DNA of 56,830 nt from Streptomyces sp. WAC06614 (GTDB taxonomy: Bacteria; Actinomycetota; Actinomycetes; Streptomycetales; Streptomycetaceae). The stretch spans positions 1 to 56,830 of the forward strand of contig NZ_RPRY01000009.1 in the NCBI RefSeq assembly GCF_003949795.1, written 5' to 3'. The notes beneath the pieces are model-generated. The model worked only from the letters and a program-made list of their open reading frames with translations, was not told the origin of the DNA and did no database searches. The number at the start of each line of letters is the position of its first letter. Positions within the stretch are counted from its first letter, which is position 1. This document shows, piece by piece, positions 26,713 through 35,242 of the stretch. The translations under genes and the position numbers were made by a program.

Positions 26713-28356
26713 ATGATCGACCGTTCCGCCCCCCGCGGGGTGCTCCCGGCTCCGCAGCCGCGGGGCATGGCGACCGTCGAGGCCGCCCTGCCCGTACGGC
26801 CCCGGACCGGCCGACTTCTGGTGCTGGCCACGGTGTTCGTCTGCGCCGCCTGCGGGCTCGTGTACGAGCTCGAACTGCTCGCCCTCGCCTCGTACCTGAT
26901 CGGGGACTCCGTCACCCAGGCCTCGGTCGTGCTGTCCGTGATGGTCTTCGCCATGGGGGTGGGCTCGCTGCTGGCCAAGCGGCTGCGGGCCCGGCCCGCG
27001 GTCGGCTTCGCCGCCGTGGAGGCCGCGCTCGCGCTGCTCGGCGGGCTGTCGGCGACCGCCCTGTACGCCAGCTTCGCCTGGCTGGGGGAGTCCCGTCCGG
27101 CCTTGGTGGCGTTCTCGCTGGCCATCGGGGTGCTGATCGGCGCCGAGATCCCGCTGCTGATGACGCTGATCCAGCGGGTCCGCCGGCAGGACGCGGGAGG
27201 CGCGGTCGCCGACCTGTTCGCCGCGGACTACGTCGGGGCGCTGGTCGGCGGGCTGGCCTTCCCGTTCCTGCTGCTGCCGCTGCTCGGCCAGCTCACCGGC
27301 GCGATGCTGACCGGCACGGTCAACGCGGCCGTCGGCGGGGCGCTGGTGCTGTGGCTGTTCCGGCACGACCTGAGCCGGCGGACGCGCTGGCTGCTGCTCG
27401 CCGCCACCCTCGGGGTGCTGGCGGTGCTCGCCTCGGCGACCCTGCTGGCCGACGACTTCGAACGGGTGGCCCGGCGCGCGGTCTACGGCGGCGAGGTCCG
27501 GGTCGCCGTCCAGACCGGGGTGCAGGAACTGGTGGTCACCGGCCCGTCCACCGGCTCCCCGCGCTCCCTCGACCTGTACCTGGACGGGCGCCTGCGGGTC
27601 AGCGGCTACGACGAGTACCGCTACCACGAGGCCCTGGTGCACCCGGCGATGTCCGGGCCGCACGGGCGGGTGCTGGTGCTCGGCGGTGGGGACGGCCTGG
27701 CCGCGCGGGAGGTGCTGCGCTACCCGGACGTCACCCGGGTGACCGTCGTCGAGCTCGACCCCGGCGTGGTGCGCCTCGCCCGGACCGACCCGATGCTGTC
27801 GGCGCTCAACGCGGGCGTGTACGGCGACCCGCGGGTCGAGGTGGTCACCACGGACGCCTTCCGCTGGCTGCGCTCCCGGCCGGCCCGGCAGTTCGACGTG
27901 ATCGTCTCGGACCTGCCCGACCCCGGGATCACCCCCAGCACGAAGCTGTACTCGCAGGAGTTCTACGGGCTGGCCGCGCGGGCCCTGCGCCCGGGCGGGC
28001 GGCTCGCGGTGCACGCCGGGCCGCTGGCCAGCCGGCCGCACACCTTCTGGACGGTGGAGGCCACGCTGCGCGCGGCGGGCCTGGCGACCGTCCCGTACAG
28101 CGCGGGCGGCCGGCTCAGCGGATTCGCGGCCGGGCCCGACCGCACCCTGGGCGTGTCCGGCGCGTCGCCGCAGGACTGGGGCTTCGTCCTCGCCGCCGCC
28201 GGGCACCGGCCGGAGCTGCGGGTCGACCGGGACACCCCGACGCTGCGCTCGCTGTCCACGGCGGCCCTGCGGGACGCCGCCCGCGAGGCGGAGCACCTGC
28301 GGGTCGAGGGGCTGCCGCCCTCGACGCTGCCGCATCCGCGGTATTCGGCGTCCTGA
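26713..28356 (+). CDS. speE: Membrane-anchored spermidine synthase-like polyamine aminopropyltransferase
   Basis: A 547-residue protein. Residues about 30-255 contain seven or so hydrophobic helices ([20 protein letters not shown] is the typical first one). The C-terminal half is a SpeE-type Rossmann methyltransferase-fold domain with [35 protein letters not shown] and IVSDLPDPG. This long form transfers aminopropyl groups to polyamines, but activity for the membrane-fused actinobacterial form is inferred. The usual Tyr/Gln substrate residues around [11 protein letters not shown] are present. Confidence 0.9.
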   Translation: MIDRSAPRGVLPAPQPRGMATVEAALPVRPRTGRLLVLATVFVCAACGLVYELELLALASYLIGDSVTQASVVLSVMVFAMGVGSLLAKRLRARPAVGFAAVEAALALLGGLSATALYASFAWLGESRPALVAFSLAIGVLIGAEIPLLMTLIQRVRRQDAGGAVADLFAADYVGALVGGLAFPFLLLPLLGQLTGAMLTGTVNAAVGGALVLWLFRHDLSRRTRWLLLAATLGVLAVLASATLLADDFERVARRAVYGGEVRVAVQTGVQELVVTGPSTGSPRSLDLYLDGRLRVSGYDEYRYHEALVHPAMSGPHGRVLVLGGGDGLAAREVLRYPDVTRVTVVELDPGVVRLARTDPMLSALNAGVYGDPRVEVVTTDAFRWLRSRPARQFDVIVSDLPDPGITPSTKLYSQEFYGLAARALRPGGRLAVHAGPLASRPHTFWTVEATLRAAGLATVPYSAGGRLSGFAAGPDRTLGVSGASPQDWGFVLAAAGHRPELRVDRDTPTLRSLSTAALRDAAREAEHLRVEGLPPSTLPHPRYSAS

Positions 28357-28484
28357 CCTGCCGGGGGCGGGTGCGGCCCGGGGCAGGCGGGGGCGTGCGG
28401 GGTGCTCGTGGCGGGCTGGAGCGACACCTTTCCTCGGGTGCGGGACCGGGTGCGAAGGGGCCGGTCGTCGGTAGGCTCGGCTGC

Positions 28485-29429
28485 ATGGAGCATCAGGTGT
28501 TCGTCGCGGCCCCCGTCGAGAACGTCCGCGCCGTGCTGCGGGATGCCGCGCGGCTCGCCCGGTGCGTGCCGGGGCTGCAGCGGGACGCCGACGCGGCGGC
28601 CGGTCCGCTGTCCGGCCGGCTGAGACTGCGGGTCGGCGGGAGCACCGTCACCTACCGCGGGGCCCTGACCGTCACCGAGCAGGACCCGGGGAGCTTCGAG
28701 ATCACCGGGGAGGGGACCGAGGCCCGCGGGAGCGGCACCGTGAAGGTGGCGCTGCGGGTCCGGCCGGCCGAGGCGGACGGCGGCACCCGGCTGGAGCTCT
28801 CCGGTACGGGCAGCGCCGACGGCCGGGCCGCCGCGTTCGAGCCGGAGGCCACCGCGGCCGCCCTGCACCGCCTGCTGGACCGCGCCGCCGGCCACCTGGC
28901 CTCGCTGGCCGGGGCCGGGGCCGGGGCCGAGGCCGAGGCCGGGGCCGAAGCGGGAGCCGGAGCCGGGGCCGGAGCCGGGGCCGAAGCCGGGGCCGGGGGC
29001 ACGGCTGAGGTCCAGGACACGGCCGGGGCCGGCGCCGGGGAGCCGGGCGAGGGCGGGGCCGGGCTCGACGACGATGTCGTCCTCGGCGACGACGCCGACC
29101 TCGACACCGACCTGGAGGCCGAGGCCGCCTCGGTGTTCGGCACCGAGGTGCCGCCGTCCTCCCTGGACCCGTTCCTGGAGGAGGAGCTCTCCGACCTCGG
29201 CGGGGCGCCCGGGGTCCGGCCGCCGGCCGAGGCCGCCCATGCCCGCCGCACCATGATCGGGCGCAGCGCCGAGGAGGTCGACCACGCGCCGCCGCGCGGC
29301 CGCTACGCGCCCGTGCCCGCCCCCGACCTGGGCCCGGCGGGCGGGAACCTGCGCTGGCTCGCGCCCGCCGCGGCCCTCGCCGTGGCCTCCGCGGTGGTCG
29401 TCGGCCGGGTGCTGCGCCGCCGCCGCTGA
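28485..29429 (+). CDS. CoxG/SRPBCC-domain protein with repetitive linker and C-terminal membrane anchor
   Basis: A 314-residue protein. Residues 1-145 form a SRPBCC/CoxG-like lipid- or ligand-binding domain (MEHQVFVAAPVENVRAVLRD, RCVPGLQRD, DPGSFEITGEGTEARGSG). A low-complexity linker of GA, EA and GAGAEA repeats follows (about 145-185), then an acidic region. One transmembrane helix ends the chain (LRWLAPAAALAVASAVVVG) before an Arg-rich stop-transfer tail (RVLRRRR), so the soluble domain would be cytoplasmic and tethered. CoxG proteins help CO dehydrogenase assembly, but no cox genes are near. The linker is hypervariable DNA at 28910-29000. Confidence 0.8.
   Translation: MEHQVFVAAPVENVRAVLRDAARLARCVPGLQRDADAAAGPLSGRLRLRVGGSTVTYRGALTVTEQDPGSFEITGEGTEARGSGTVKVALRVRPAEADGGTRLELSGTGSADGRAAAFEPEATAAALHRLLDRAAGHLASLAGAGAGAEAEAGAEAGAGAGAGAGAEAGAGGTAEVQDTAGAGAGEPGEGGAGLDDDVVLGDDADLDTDLEAEAASVFGTEVPPSSLDPFLEEELSDLGGAPGVRPPAEAAHARRTMIGRSAEEVDHAPPRGRYAPVPAPDLGPAGGNLRWLAPAAALAVASAVVVGRVLRRRR
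28910..29000 (+). repeat. GGGGCCGGGGCCGA-type low-complexity repeat inside the CoxG-like gene
   Basis: Irregular tandem GGGGCCG/GAGGCCG hexamers encoding alternating Gly-Ala and Glu-Ala pairs. Prone to slippage in multiples of 6 bp without frame loss. Confidence 0.8.
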
Positions 29430-29504
29430 CCGCCGCCACCGACCGCCGCCACCGTCGGCCGCCGCTGACGCCGGTGGCGGGTGGTGGGCCGTAGGGTCGG
29501 GGGC

Positions 29505-30296
29505 ATGAGTACGCAACTGAGCGCCGGGGGCGCCGAACTGACCGTCGACCAGGACAACGGCTGCCGGATCAGCAGCCTGCGCATCGACGGGACCGAGGTG
29601 TTGCGCCAGGGCGCGCACTTCGGTTCGTTCCCGATGGTCCCCTGGTGCGGACGGCTGGGCGAGGGCCGTTTCCGCAACGGCGCCGCCGTGCACCAGATGC
29701 CGCTCAACCACCCGCCGCACGCCCTGCACGGCTTCGCCCGCGACTCCGCCTGGCGCCCGGCCCGTACGGGGAGCACGGAGGCCTCCTTCTGCTACGACCT
29801 CACCGAGCCCTGGCCCTACCCGGGCCGGGTCACCCAGACGTTCGAGCTCACCGAGGACTCGCTCACCCTGGGCCTCGGCATCGAGACCTATGGGGACAGC
29901 TTCCCGGCGCAGGCCGGCTGGCACCCGTGGTTCCTGCGCAACCTCGGGCACGGCGAGGACGTGGTGCTCGGCTTCGAGCCCGCGTGGCAGGAGGAGCGCG
30001 GCGCGGACTACCTCCCCACCGGCCGCCGGATCGAGCCGCTGCCGGGCCCCTGGGACGACTGCTTCGGCATGCCGTACGGGGTGGACGTCACCCTGACCTG
30101 GCCCGGGGCGCTGGAGCTGAAGGTCACCAGCCGGGCCGAGTGGGTGGTGGTCTACGACGAGCAGCCCGAGGCCGTGTGCGTCGAGCCGCAGACCGGCCCG
30201 CCCAACGGGCTCAACACCACCCCCCGGCTCGTCACCCCCGTCGACCCGCTGGAGGTCACCGCCACCTGGACCTGGCGGCGGCTCCCGGCCGGATGA
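29505..30296 (+). CDS. Aldose 1-epimerase family protein
   Basis: A 263-residue galactose-mutarotase-like protein. Catalytic-type residues can be seen: His in HPPHALHGFAR, His in AGWHPWFLRN, and Glu in EAVCVEPQTGPPNGLN. The beginning (GGAELTVDQDNGCRISSLRI) is the first beta sheet of the fold. It interconverts sugar anomers; the actual sugar is unknown. Start ATG 29505 (MSTQLSAGG). It is 20 nt upstream of pyrE and probably cotranscribed. Confidence 0.9.
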   Translation: MSTQLSAGGAELTVDQDNGCRISSLRIDGTEVLRQGAHFGSFPMVPWCGRLGEGRFRNGAAVHQMPLNHPPHALHGFARDSAWRPARTGSTEASFCYDLTEPWPYPGRVTQTFELTEDSLTLGLGIETYGDSFPAQAGWHPWFLRNLGHGEDVVLGFEPAWQEERGADYLPTGRRIEPLPGPWDDCFGMPYGVDVTLTWPGALELKVTSRAEWVVVYDEQPEAVCVEPQTGPPNGLNTTPRLVTPVDPLEVTATWTWRRLPAG

Positions 30297-30316
30297 CAGG
30301 CCCTAAGCTCATGGGC

Positions 30317-30856
30317 ATGAGTGACGTGCGTGGTGAGCTGCTCCAGCAGATCAAGGACAAGGCCGTGGTCCACGGCAAGGTGATTCTCTCCTCGGGCCGG
30401 GAGGCCGACTACTACATCGACCTCCGCCGGGTCACCCTCGACGGGGAGGCGGCTCCGATGGTCGGCCAGGTCATGCTCGACCTCACCGCCGACCTCGACT
30501 TCGACTGCGTGGGTGGCCTGACCCTGGGCGCCGACCCGGTGGCGACCGCGATGCTGCACGCCTCGGCGGCGCGCGGTGCGCGTCTGGACGCCTTCGTGGT
30601 GCGCAAGGCGCAGAAGGCCCACGGCATGCAGCGCCGGATCGAGGGCACCGACGTCAAGGGCCGCCGCTGCCTGGTGGTCGAGGACACCTCGACCACCGGT
30701 GGCTCCCCGCTGACCGCCGTCGAGGCGGTCCGCGAGGCCGGCGGCGAGGTCGTGGCCGTCGCCACGATCGTGGACCGCGGTGCTTCCGGTGCGATCGCCG
30801 AGGCCGGCCTGCCCTACCTCACCGGCTACCAGCTGTCGGACCTCGGCCTCGCCTGA
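30317..30856 (+). CDS. pyrE: Orotate phosphoribosyltransferase
   Basis: A 179-residue enzyme converting orotate and PRPP to OMP in pyrimidine synthesis. Motifs: ILSSGREADYYIDLRRVTLD, VGGLTLGADPVATA, FVVRKAQKAHGMQRRIEG (catalytic lysine region) and the PRPP loop CLVVEDTSTTGGSPLTAV. ATG 30317 gives MSDVRGELLQQIKDK, the standard N-terminus; ATG 30311 and 30294 are possible but less likely. Confidence 0.96.
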   Translation: MSDVRGELLQQIKDKAVVHGKVILSSGREADYYIDLRRVTLDGEAAPMVGQVMLDLTADLDFDCVGGLTLGADPVATAMLHASAARGARLDAFVVRKAQKAHGMQRRIEGTDVKGRRCLVVEDTSTTGGSPLTAVEAVREAGGEVVAVATIVDRGASGAIAEAGLPYLTGYQLSDLGLA

Positions 30857-30913
30857 ACCGGTGACCTAGGTCCTGGTGGGCTTACCGTCAGGGCTCTGAC
30901 CTGCGGATTCATG

Positions 30914-30951
30914 ACCGGTCCGGGTGTTTCACGTGAAACGCCCGGACCGGT
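30914..30951. terminator. Long palindrome (terminator-like) containing parS
   Basis: A 38-bp nearly perfect palindrome: 11-bp outer arms ACCGGTCCGGG / CCCGGACCGGT enclose the 14-bp parS core, with a single T-G pair between. Downstream of pyrE and followed by TTTCG, so it may also end transcription. Confidence 0.75.
30926..30939. promoter_or_regulatory. parS site (ParB-binding)
   Basis: GTTTCACGTGAAAC, an exact match to the 14-bp ParB-binding palindrome used by Streptomyces (TGTTTCACGTGAAACA-type consensus). It is intergenic between pyrE and fba. In Streptomyces many parS sites cluster within a few hundred kb of oriC, which fits this core region. Confidence 0.9.
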
Positions 30952-31080
30952 TTCGCGTCTGCCCGTGACGGGCGGGGTGGAGCGCCCGGCCGAGTCTGGA
31001 AAGATGGGGGCGACGATGACGTCGCCCCCAGGTCAGGGCCAGCAATAAGCACACCTCCCGCACATACAAGGAGCGGACAG

Positions 31081-32103
31081 ATGCCCATCGCAACCCCCGA
31101 GGTCTACAACGAGATGCTCGACCGGGCGAAGGCAGGCAAGTTCGCCTACCCGGCCATCAACGTCACCTCGTCCCAGACCCTGCACGCTGCGCTGCGCGGC
31201 TTCGCGGAGGCCGAGAGCGACGGCATCATCCAGATCTCCACCGGTGGTGCGGAGTTCCTGGGTGGCCAGCACAACAAGGACATGGTCACCGGTGCGGTCG
31301 CCCTGGCCGAGTTCGCGCACATCGTCGCCGCCAAGTACGACGTCAACATCGCGCTGCACACCGACCACTGCCCGAAGGACAAGCTGGACGGGTACGTCCG
31401 CCCGCTGATCGCCCTCTCCGAGGAGCGCGTCAAGGCCGGCAAGAACCCGCTGTTCCAGTCGCACATGTGGGACGGCTCCGCCGAGACCCTGGCCGACAAC
31501 CTGGCCATCGCGCAGGAGCTGCTGCCCCGCGCCGCCGCCGCCAAGATCATCCTTGAGGTCGAGATCACCCCGACCGGTGGCGAGGAGGACGGCGTCAGCC
31601 ACGAGATCAACGACGAGCTGTACACCACGGTCGAGGACGCGATCCGCACCGCCGAGGCCCTGGGCCTGGGCGAGAAGGGCCGCTACCTGCTGGCCGCCTC
31701 CTTCGGCAACGTCCACGGCGTCTACAAGCCGGGCAACGTCGTCCTGCGTCCCGAGCTGCTGAAGGACCTGCAGCAGGGCGTCGGCGAGAAGTACGGCAGG
31801 ACCAGCCCGTTCGACTTCGTCTTCCACGGCGGCTCCGGCTCCACCGAGGAGGAGATCGCCACCGCTCTGGAGAACGGCGTCGTGAAGATGAACCTCGACA
31901 CCGACACCCAGTACGCCTTCACCCGCCCGGTCGCGGACCACATGTTCCGCAACTACGACGGTGTGCTGAAGGTCGACGGAGAGGTCGGCAAGAAGTCCAC
32001 CTACGACCCGCGCACCTGGGGCAAGCTGGCCGAGGCCGGCATGGCCCAGCGCGTCGCCGAGGCCTGCGCCAACCTGCGCTCCACCGGCACCAAGCTGAAG
32101 TAA
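31081..32103 (+). CDS. fba: Class II fructose-bisphosphate aldolase
   Basis: A 340-residue zinc-dependent aldolase cleaving fructose 1,6-bisphosphate to DHAP and G3P. Zinc ligands and signatures: ALHTDHCPKDK (His pair), EVEITPTGGEEDGV, SFGNVHGVYKPGNV and FVFHGGSGSTEEEI. A strong AAGGAG site precedes the ATG. Central glycolysis/gluconeogenesis enzyme; the stop is followed by a clear terminator. Confidence 0.98.
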   Translation: MPIATPEVYNEMLDRAKAGKFAYPAINVTSSQTLHAALRGFAEAESDGIIQISTGGAEFLGGQHNKDMVTGAVALAEFAHIVAAKYDVNIALHTDHCPKDKLDGYVRPLIALSEERVKAGKNPLFQSHMWDGSAETLADNLAIAQELLPRAAAAKIILEVEITPTGGEEDGVSHEINDELYTTVEDAIRTAEALGLGEKGRYLLAASFGNVHGVYKPGNVVLRPELLKDLQQGVGEKYGRTSPFDFVFHGGSGSTEEEIATALENGVVKMNLDTDTQYAFTRPVADHMFRNYDGVLKVDGEVGKKSTYDPRTWGKLAEAGMAQRVAEACANLRSTGTKLK

Positions 32104-32112
32104 CACCCAGGC

Positions 32113-32160
32113 GAAGGCCCTGCCCCGGTCCGTCCCCCGACGACCGTGGGCAGGGCCTTC
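32113..32160 (+). terminator. fba terminator
   Basis: A 13-bp perfect stem (GAAGGCCCTGCCC / GGGCAGGGCCTTC) with a 22-nt loop directly after the fba stop. Confidence 0.88.
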
Positions 32161-32292
32161 CCCGTTCCCCGTTCCCCCGTTTCCTCCGTGTCCCCCGTCC
32201 AGGACCCCCCCCGACGCCCTGGACGGTCCCCGGGGACGCGGAGGCCCTGCGGAGGCCGGCGGTGGTCATCGCCGGCCCCGTCGTGGTGGCCG

Positions 32293-33288
32293 TCAGGCGG
32301 TCATCCCGAAGGGCATCGCCGACACCGTCGCGGTGCTCACGGTCGCGGCGAACACCTCCTGGCCGTCCTGGGTCCCGGTGACCTCGATCCCGCACTCGTC
32401 CGTGCGCCGGGCGCGGATCCAGATCGGGGCCCCGAATTCGGCGTAGCGCTGGTACCTGCTGGAGACCGCGGCCGGCAGGACGGCCGGTACCGGGGTCAGG
32501 GCCACCGCGGCCTGGCGGGCGGCCTCCATCAGGACCATGCCGGGCAGGTGGTCTCCCGGGTGGTCGAACAGGACCGGGTGCCGGGTGTCGTAGCGCAGCT
32601 GCCAGGTGACCCCGGTCCCGCGCTGCGGGGCGGCGGCCAGCACCACGTCGAAGGGTGACCAGCGACCCACCTGGGCCGGCTTGAGCGGGGCCGGCGGGAG
32701 CGAGGGCATCGGGCTGCGGCCGAGCTGTTCGGCGCGCAGCCGGCGGTAGACGGCCTGGGAGGCGACGGTGTAGCCGACCTTGGCGGTGGCGAGCACGGTC
32801 TCGTGCTGCCGCATGACCACGGTGTACTGGAGGGACTGGAGCTGGGTGCCGCGGCGGCGGATGTCGCTGCACGCGACGTCGAGGTCGACGTCGGCCGGGA
32901 GGTCGCCGATGACGAGCGCCTCCGGGTACGTCGTGTAGTCCAGGCGCCAGAGCAGGAACTGGTGACCCAGTGGGACGTCGAAGGCCTCGTGGGCTATGTA
33001 CGAGCCGACCTGGCGGATGGTCTCGCACAGCAGCATCGGGTCGTAGTGGGTGCCGGCGATCGGGGCGAAGAAGCTGTGGGCGCGCGGCAGTTGCGCGGTC
33101 ACGTGGAACCGGTCCTCGGCGGGGCGGCACATCCCCGTCAGGAAGACCTCGGCCACGGCGGCCCGGTGGACCAGCTCTCGCGGCACCGTGCTGGTCCGGC
33201 GCTCCCCGGTCACCTCGGGGCACACACAAGGGACCCGGCCCGCGCTGAGGAAGGCGAGTCCGTCGGTCGGTTCCAGGGTCGTGAGCAT
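32293..33288 (-). CDS. AfsA/ScbA-like gamma-butyrolactone synthase
   Basis: A 331-residue protein with two tandem AfsA hotdog repeats. Repeat one (about 30-160) includes PRELVHRAAVAEVFLTGMC and HSFFAPIAGTHYDPMLLCET; repeat two (about 200-325) includes PFDVVLAAAP and HPVLFDHPGDHLPGMVLMEA. AfsA-type enzymes condense a beta-ketoacyl chain with dihydroxyacetone phosphate, the first committed step of gamma-butyrolactone autoregulator synthesis. It is divergent from the HAD hydrolase, SDR and TetR receptor genes, so the island encodes both signal synthesis and sensing. Confidence 0.93.
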   Translation of the reverse strand: MLTTLEPTDGLAFLSAGRVPCVCPEVTGERRTSTVPRELVHRAAVAEVFLTGMCRPAEDRFHVTAQLPRAHSFFAPIAGTHYDPMLLCETIRQVGSYIAHEAFDVPLGHQFLLWRLDYTTYPEALVIGDLPADVDLDVACSDIRRRGTQLQSLQYTVVMRQHETVLATAKVGYTVASQAVYRRLRAEQLGRSPMPSLPPAPLKPAQVGRWSPFDVVLAAAPQRGTGVTWQLRYDTRHPVLFDHPGDHLPGMVLMEAARQAAVALTPVPAVLPAAVSSRYQRYAEFGAPIWIRARRTDECGIEVTGTQDGQEVFAATVSTATVSAMPFGMTA

Positions 33289-33338
33289 GAGGTCCCCGTC
33301 GTGAGCATGACCGAAAATAGATGTAGTTACCCATCACC

Positions 33339-33358
33339 GAGTACGTACTTTCGGGTGT
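33339..33358 (-). promoter_or_regulatory. Candidate autoregulatory element, copy 1
   Basis: On the minus strand reads ACCCGAAAGTACGTACTCGG; 15 of 20 positions match the copy at 33571. It lies about 50-70 nt before the afsA-like start. Confidence 0.5.
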
Positions 33359-33570
33359 GAAGGGCACCCAGAGAATTACCTGAAGATCTGGTTCCTGGCG
33401 ATGCGAAGTGACCGATTCCACACGTTCACCTCTTGCGGAATTCAACATTCCAAGCATGAAAGACCAGGTCGCGCGGGTTGAGGAGGGTGTTCCTGTACGC
33501 GGCGTCGGTTTCCTGCCCGGTCCGGGTCGGCTTCAGGACGTCCGGTATCTTTTCCCCGGTGGAGGCCCGT

Positions 33571-33591
33571 ACCCGGAAGTACGTTTCGGGG
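33571..33591 (+). promoter_or_regulatory. Candidate autoregulatory element, copy 2
   Basis: ACCCGGAAGTACGTTTCGGG, upstream of the HAD/SDR genes; shares 18 of 21 positions with the sequence overlapping the kynA leader at 37551-37571. Confidence 0.5.
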
Positions 33592-33657
33592 CTCCTCTCC
33601 CGTCCATATGGCTGTAAGTGTGCGGTCGGCCCCCGGGACCCCGCCGATTGGAGACCG

Positions 33658-34371
33658 ATGCCAGCCCTCCGGCACGCCCGCCCGCTGGAACACCTGCGCC
33701 TCGTCGCCCTGAACATCGACGGCGTCCTGCTGAACGACACCTTCAGCCCGGTGATCCACCACTTCGTCACCAGCCGCGGCGGCACCTACGACGCGGACGT
33801 GGAGCGCGCCGTCTTCTCCCAGCCCCGCAGCGTCGCCGCCCGCGCGCTGGGCGCCGCGGCCGGGGTGGACTGGAGCCCCGAGCGGGTGCTGGAGGTCTAC
33901 TTCGAGGAGCGCGCCGCCCACCTCGCGCGCCATCCGCTCCACGTCCTGCCCGGCGCCGAGGAACTGCTGCACCGGCTGCGCGCCCTGGGCCTGCGCACCG
34001 TCTGCTACGGCGGCCTGGACAAGACCCACTTCGACACCCACCTCGGCCACTGGGCCCACCTGTTCGACGGCCCCGGCTACGTCTGCACCAACGACTTCCG
34101 CCCGGGCGTCCACGAGATCACCGCCGAGCTCTTCGGGCTCCCCTACGACCGGGCGCTCTTCGTCGACGACGTGGCCCGGGTCGGTGAGGCGGCGCGCGCC
34201 CTGGGCGTCCCCTTCATCGGCCACCCCAGCCCCTTCCCGTACGGCTTCCAGGGCCGCCTGATGCGCGAGGCGGGCGTGCGCCACCTGGTCGGCTCCCTCG
34301 ACGCGATCGACGAGGTTCTGCTGCGCACCCTCGACGGGGAGGCCGCCGAGGGGCTGGCCTGGGCCGCTTGA
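33658..34371 (+). CDS. HAD-family hydrolase of the butyrolactone locus
   Basis: A 237-residue haloacid-dehalogenase-fold protein. Motif I is degenerate: ALNIDGVLLNDT has Asn-Ile-Asp where Asp-x-Asp is expected, so the usual nucleophilic Asp may be replaced. Motif IV is FVDDVARVGEA, and an alpha-helical cap lies between. Such HAD proteins occur in butyrolactone/butenolide clusters, where a phosphatase step is needed; that assignment is inferred. GGAGA precedes ATG 33658; the longer frame from 33478 runs through the regulatory region and is rejected. Confidence 0.82.
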   Translation: MPALRHARPLEHLRLVALNIDGVLLNDTFSPVIHHFVTSRGGTYDADVERAVFSQPRSVAARALGAAAGVDWSPERVLEVYFEERAAHLARHPLHVLPGAEELLHRLRALGLRTVCYGGLDKTHFDTHLGHWAHLFDGPGYVCTNDFRPGVHEITAELFGLPYDRALFVDDVARVGEAARALGVPFIGHPSPFPYGFQGRLMREAGVRHLVGSLDAIDEVLLRTLDGEAAEGLAWAA

Positions 34372-34418
34372 TACACCTCCAGGGACCATCCGCACCACCC
34401 ACCTTCATGAGGAGAGTC

Positions 34419-35186
34419 ATGTCAGGCCACCGGCTGCTCGACGGCAAAGTCGCACTGATCACCGGCGCGAGCAGCGGCATCGGCGCCGCTGCGGGGCGGG
34501 TGTTCGCCCGGGAAGGCGCCAAGGTGGTCCTGGCCGCGCGCCGCAAGGAACGGCTGGAGGAGCTGGCCGCGGAACTGACGGCCACCGGCGCGGAGGTCGC
34601 CTACGCGGTCACCGACGTGACCCGGCCCGAGGACACCGCCGCCGCCGTCGCCCTGGCCGTCGAGCGGTTCGGCCGGCTCGACTGCGCCTTCAACAACGCG
34701 GGCTGGGGCACCGGCCGTACCCCGCTGCACGAGATGGGCGACGACCTGTACGACCGCATCATGGACGTCAACCTGCGCGGGGTGTGGAACTGCCTGCGCG
34801 ACGAGATCGGCGCCATGCTGGAGACCGGCGGCGGCAGCATCGTCAACACCTCCAGCGTCGGCGGCCTGCTCGCCACGCCCGTGGCCTCTCCCTACGTGGC
34901 CGCCAAGCACGCGGTGATCGGCCTCACCAAGGCCGCCGCGGCCGAGTACGCCGCCCAGGGCATCCGGGTCAACGCGCTGGCCCCGGGGACCACGCGGACG
35001 GAGGTGGTCGAGGAGTGGTTCGCCGCCGTGCCGGGCATGGAGGAGCAGTTGCACGCGGCCACCCCGCAGCCCCGTACCGCCGCCCCCGAGGAGGTCGCCG
35101 AGGCGGCCGCCTGGCTGTGCAGCTCGCGGGCGTCATTCGTCACAGGCGTGACGATGCCGGTGGACGGGGGCTTCACGATGGTGTGA
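34419..35186 (+). CDS. Short-chain dehydrogenase/reductase
   Basis: A 255-residue classical SDR. Nucleotide-binding ALITGASSGIGAAAG, NNAGWGTGRTPL, the catalytic Ser in VNTSSVGGL, Tyr-x3-Lys in SPYVAAKHAV and the C-terminal GVTMPVDGGFTMV are all intact. GAGGAGAG before ATG 34419. It is 47 nt after the HAD gene and upstream of the TetR receptor; it may reduce the 6-keto group of a butyrolactone, as BarS1 or ScbB-type enzymes do (inference from context). Confidence 0.92.
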   Translation: MSGHRLLDGKVALITGASSGIGAAAGRVFAREGAKVVLAARRKERLEELAAELTATGAEVAYAVTDVTRPEDTAAAVALAVERFGRLDCAFNNAGWGTGRTPLHEMGDDLYDRIMDVNLRGVWNCLRDEIGAMLETGGGSIVNTSSVGGLLATPVASPYVAAKHAVIGLTKAAAAEYAAQGIRVNALAPGTTRTEVVEEWFAAVPGMEEQLHAATPQPRTAAPEEVAEAAAWLCSSRASFVTGVTMPVDGGFTMV

Positions 35187-35197
35187 AGCTTGACGGA

Positions 35198-35224
35198 AAG
35201 GTACATACCCGGGGGCATGTATTT
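35198..35224 (+). promoter_or_regulatory. ARE-like operator of the receptor gene
   Basis: Inverted repeat TACAT (35202-35206) and ATGTA (35217-35221) within AGGTACATACC...GGCATGTATTT. It resembles butyrolactone-receptor operators (BarA site AGATACATACCAACCGG-type). It lies 19-45 nt upstream of the TetR start, just after TTGACG (35190-35195), so it probably mediates autorepression. Confidence 0.65.
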
Positions 35225-35242
35225 GCCGATCGGTTGGGGGGC

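Larger units (their letters stand above)
33289..33657. other. Divergent regulatory region between afsA-like and HAD genes
   Basis: A 369-nt gap without a credible gene. It holds two copies of a shared element (ACCCGRAAGTACGT...): 33339-33358 on the minus strand and 33571-33591 on the plus strand. There is also an 11-bp direct repeat GTCGTGAGCAT (33279-33289 and 33299-33309) around the afsA start codon. Likely site of control by the butyrolactone receptor. Confidence 0.6.

Noticed and set aside
28485-29429. Carbon monoxide dehydrogenase accessory function for the CoxG-like protein
   Set aside because: No coxSML genes nearby and the protein has an unrelated acidic linker and membrane anchor; only the SRPBCC fold is supported.
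33478-33657. N-terminal extension of the HAD hydrolase
   Set aside because: The extra 60 residues cross the shared regulatory element and have poor codon quality; ATG 33658 has a good ribosome binding site.
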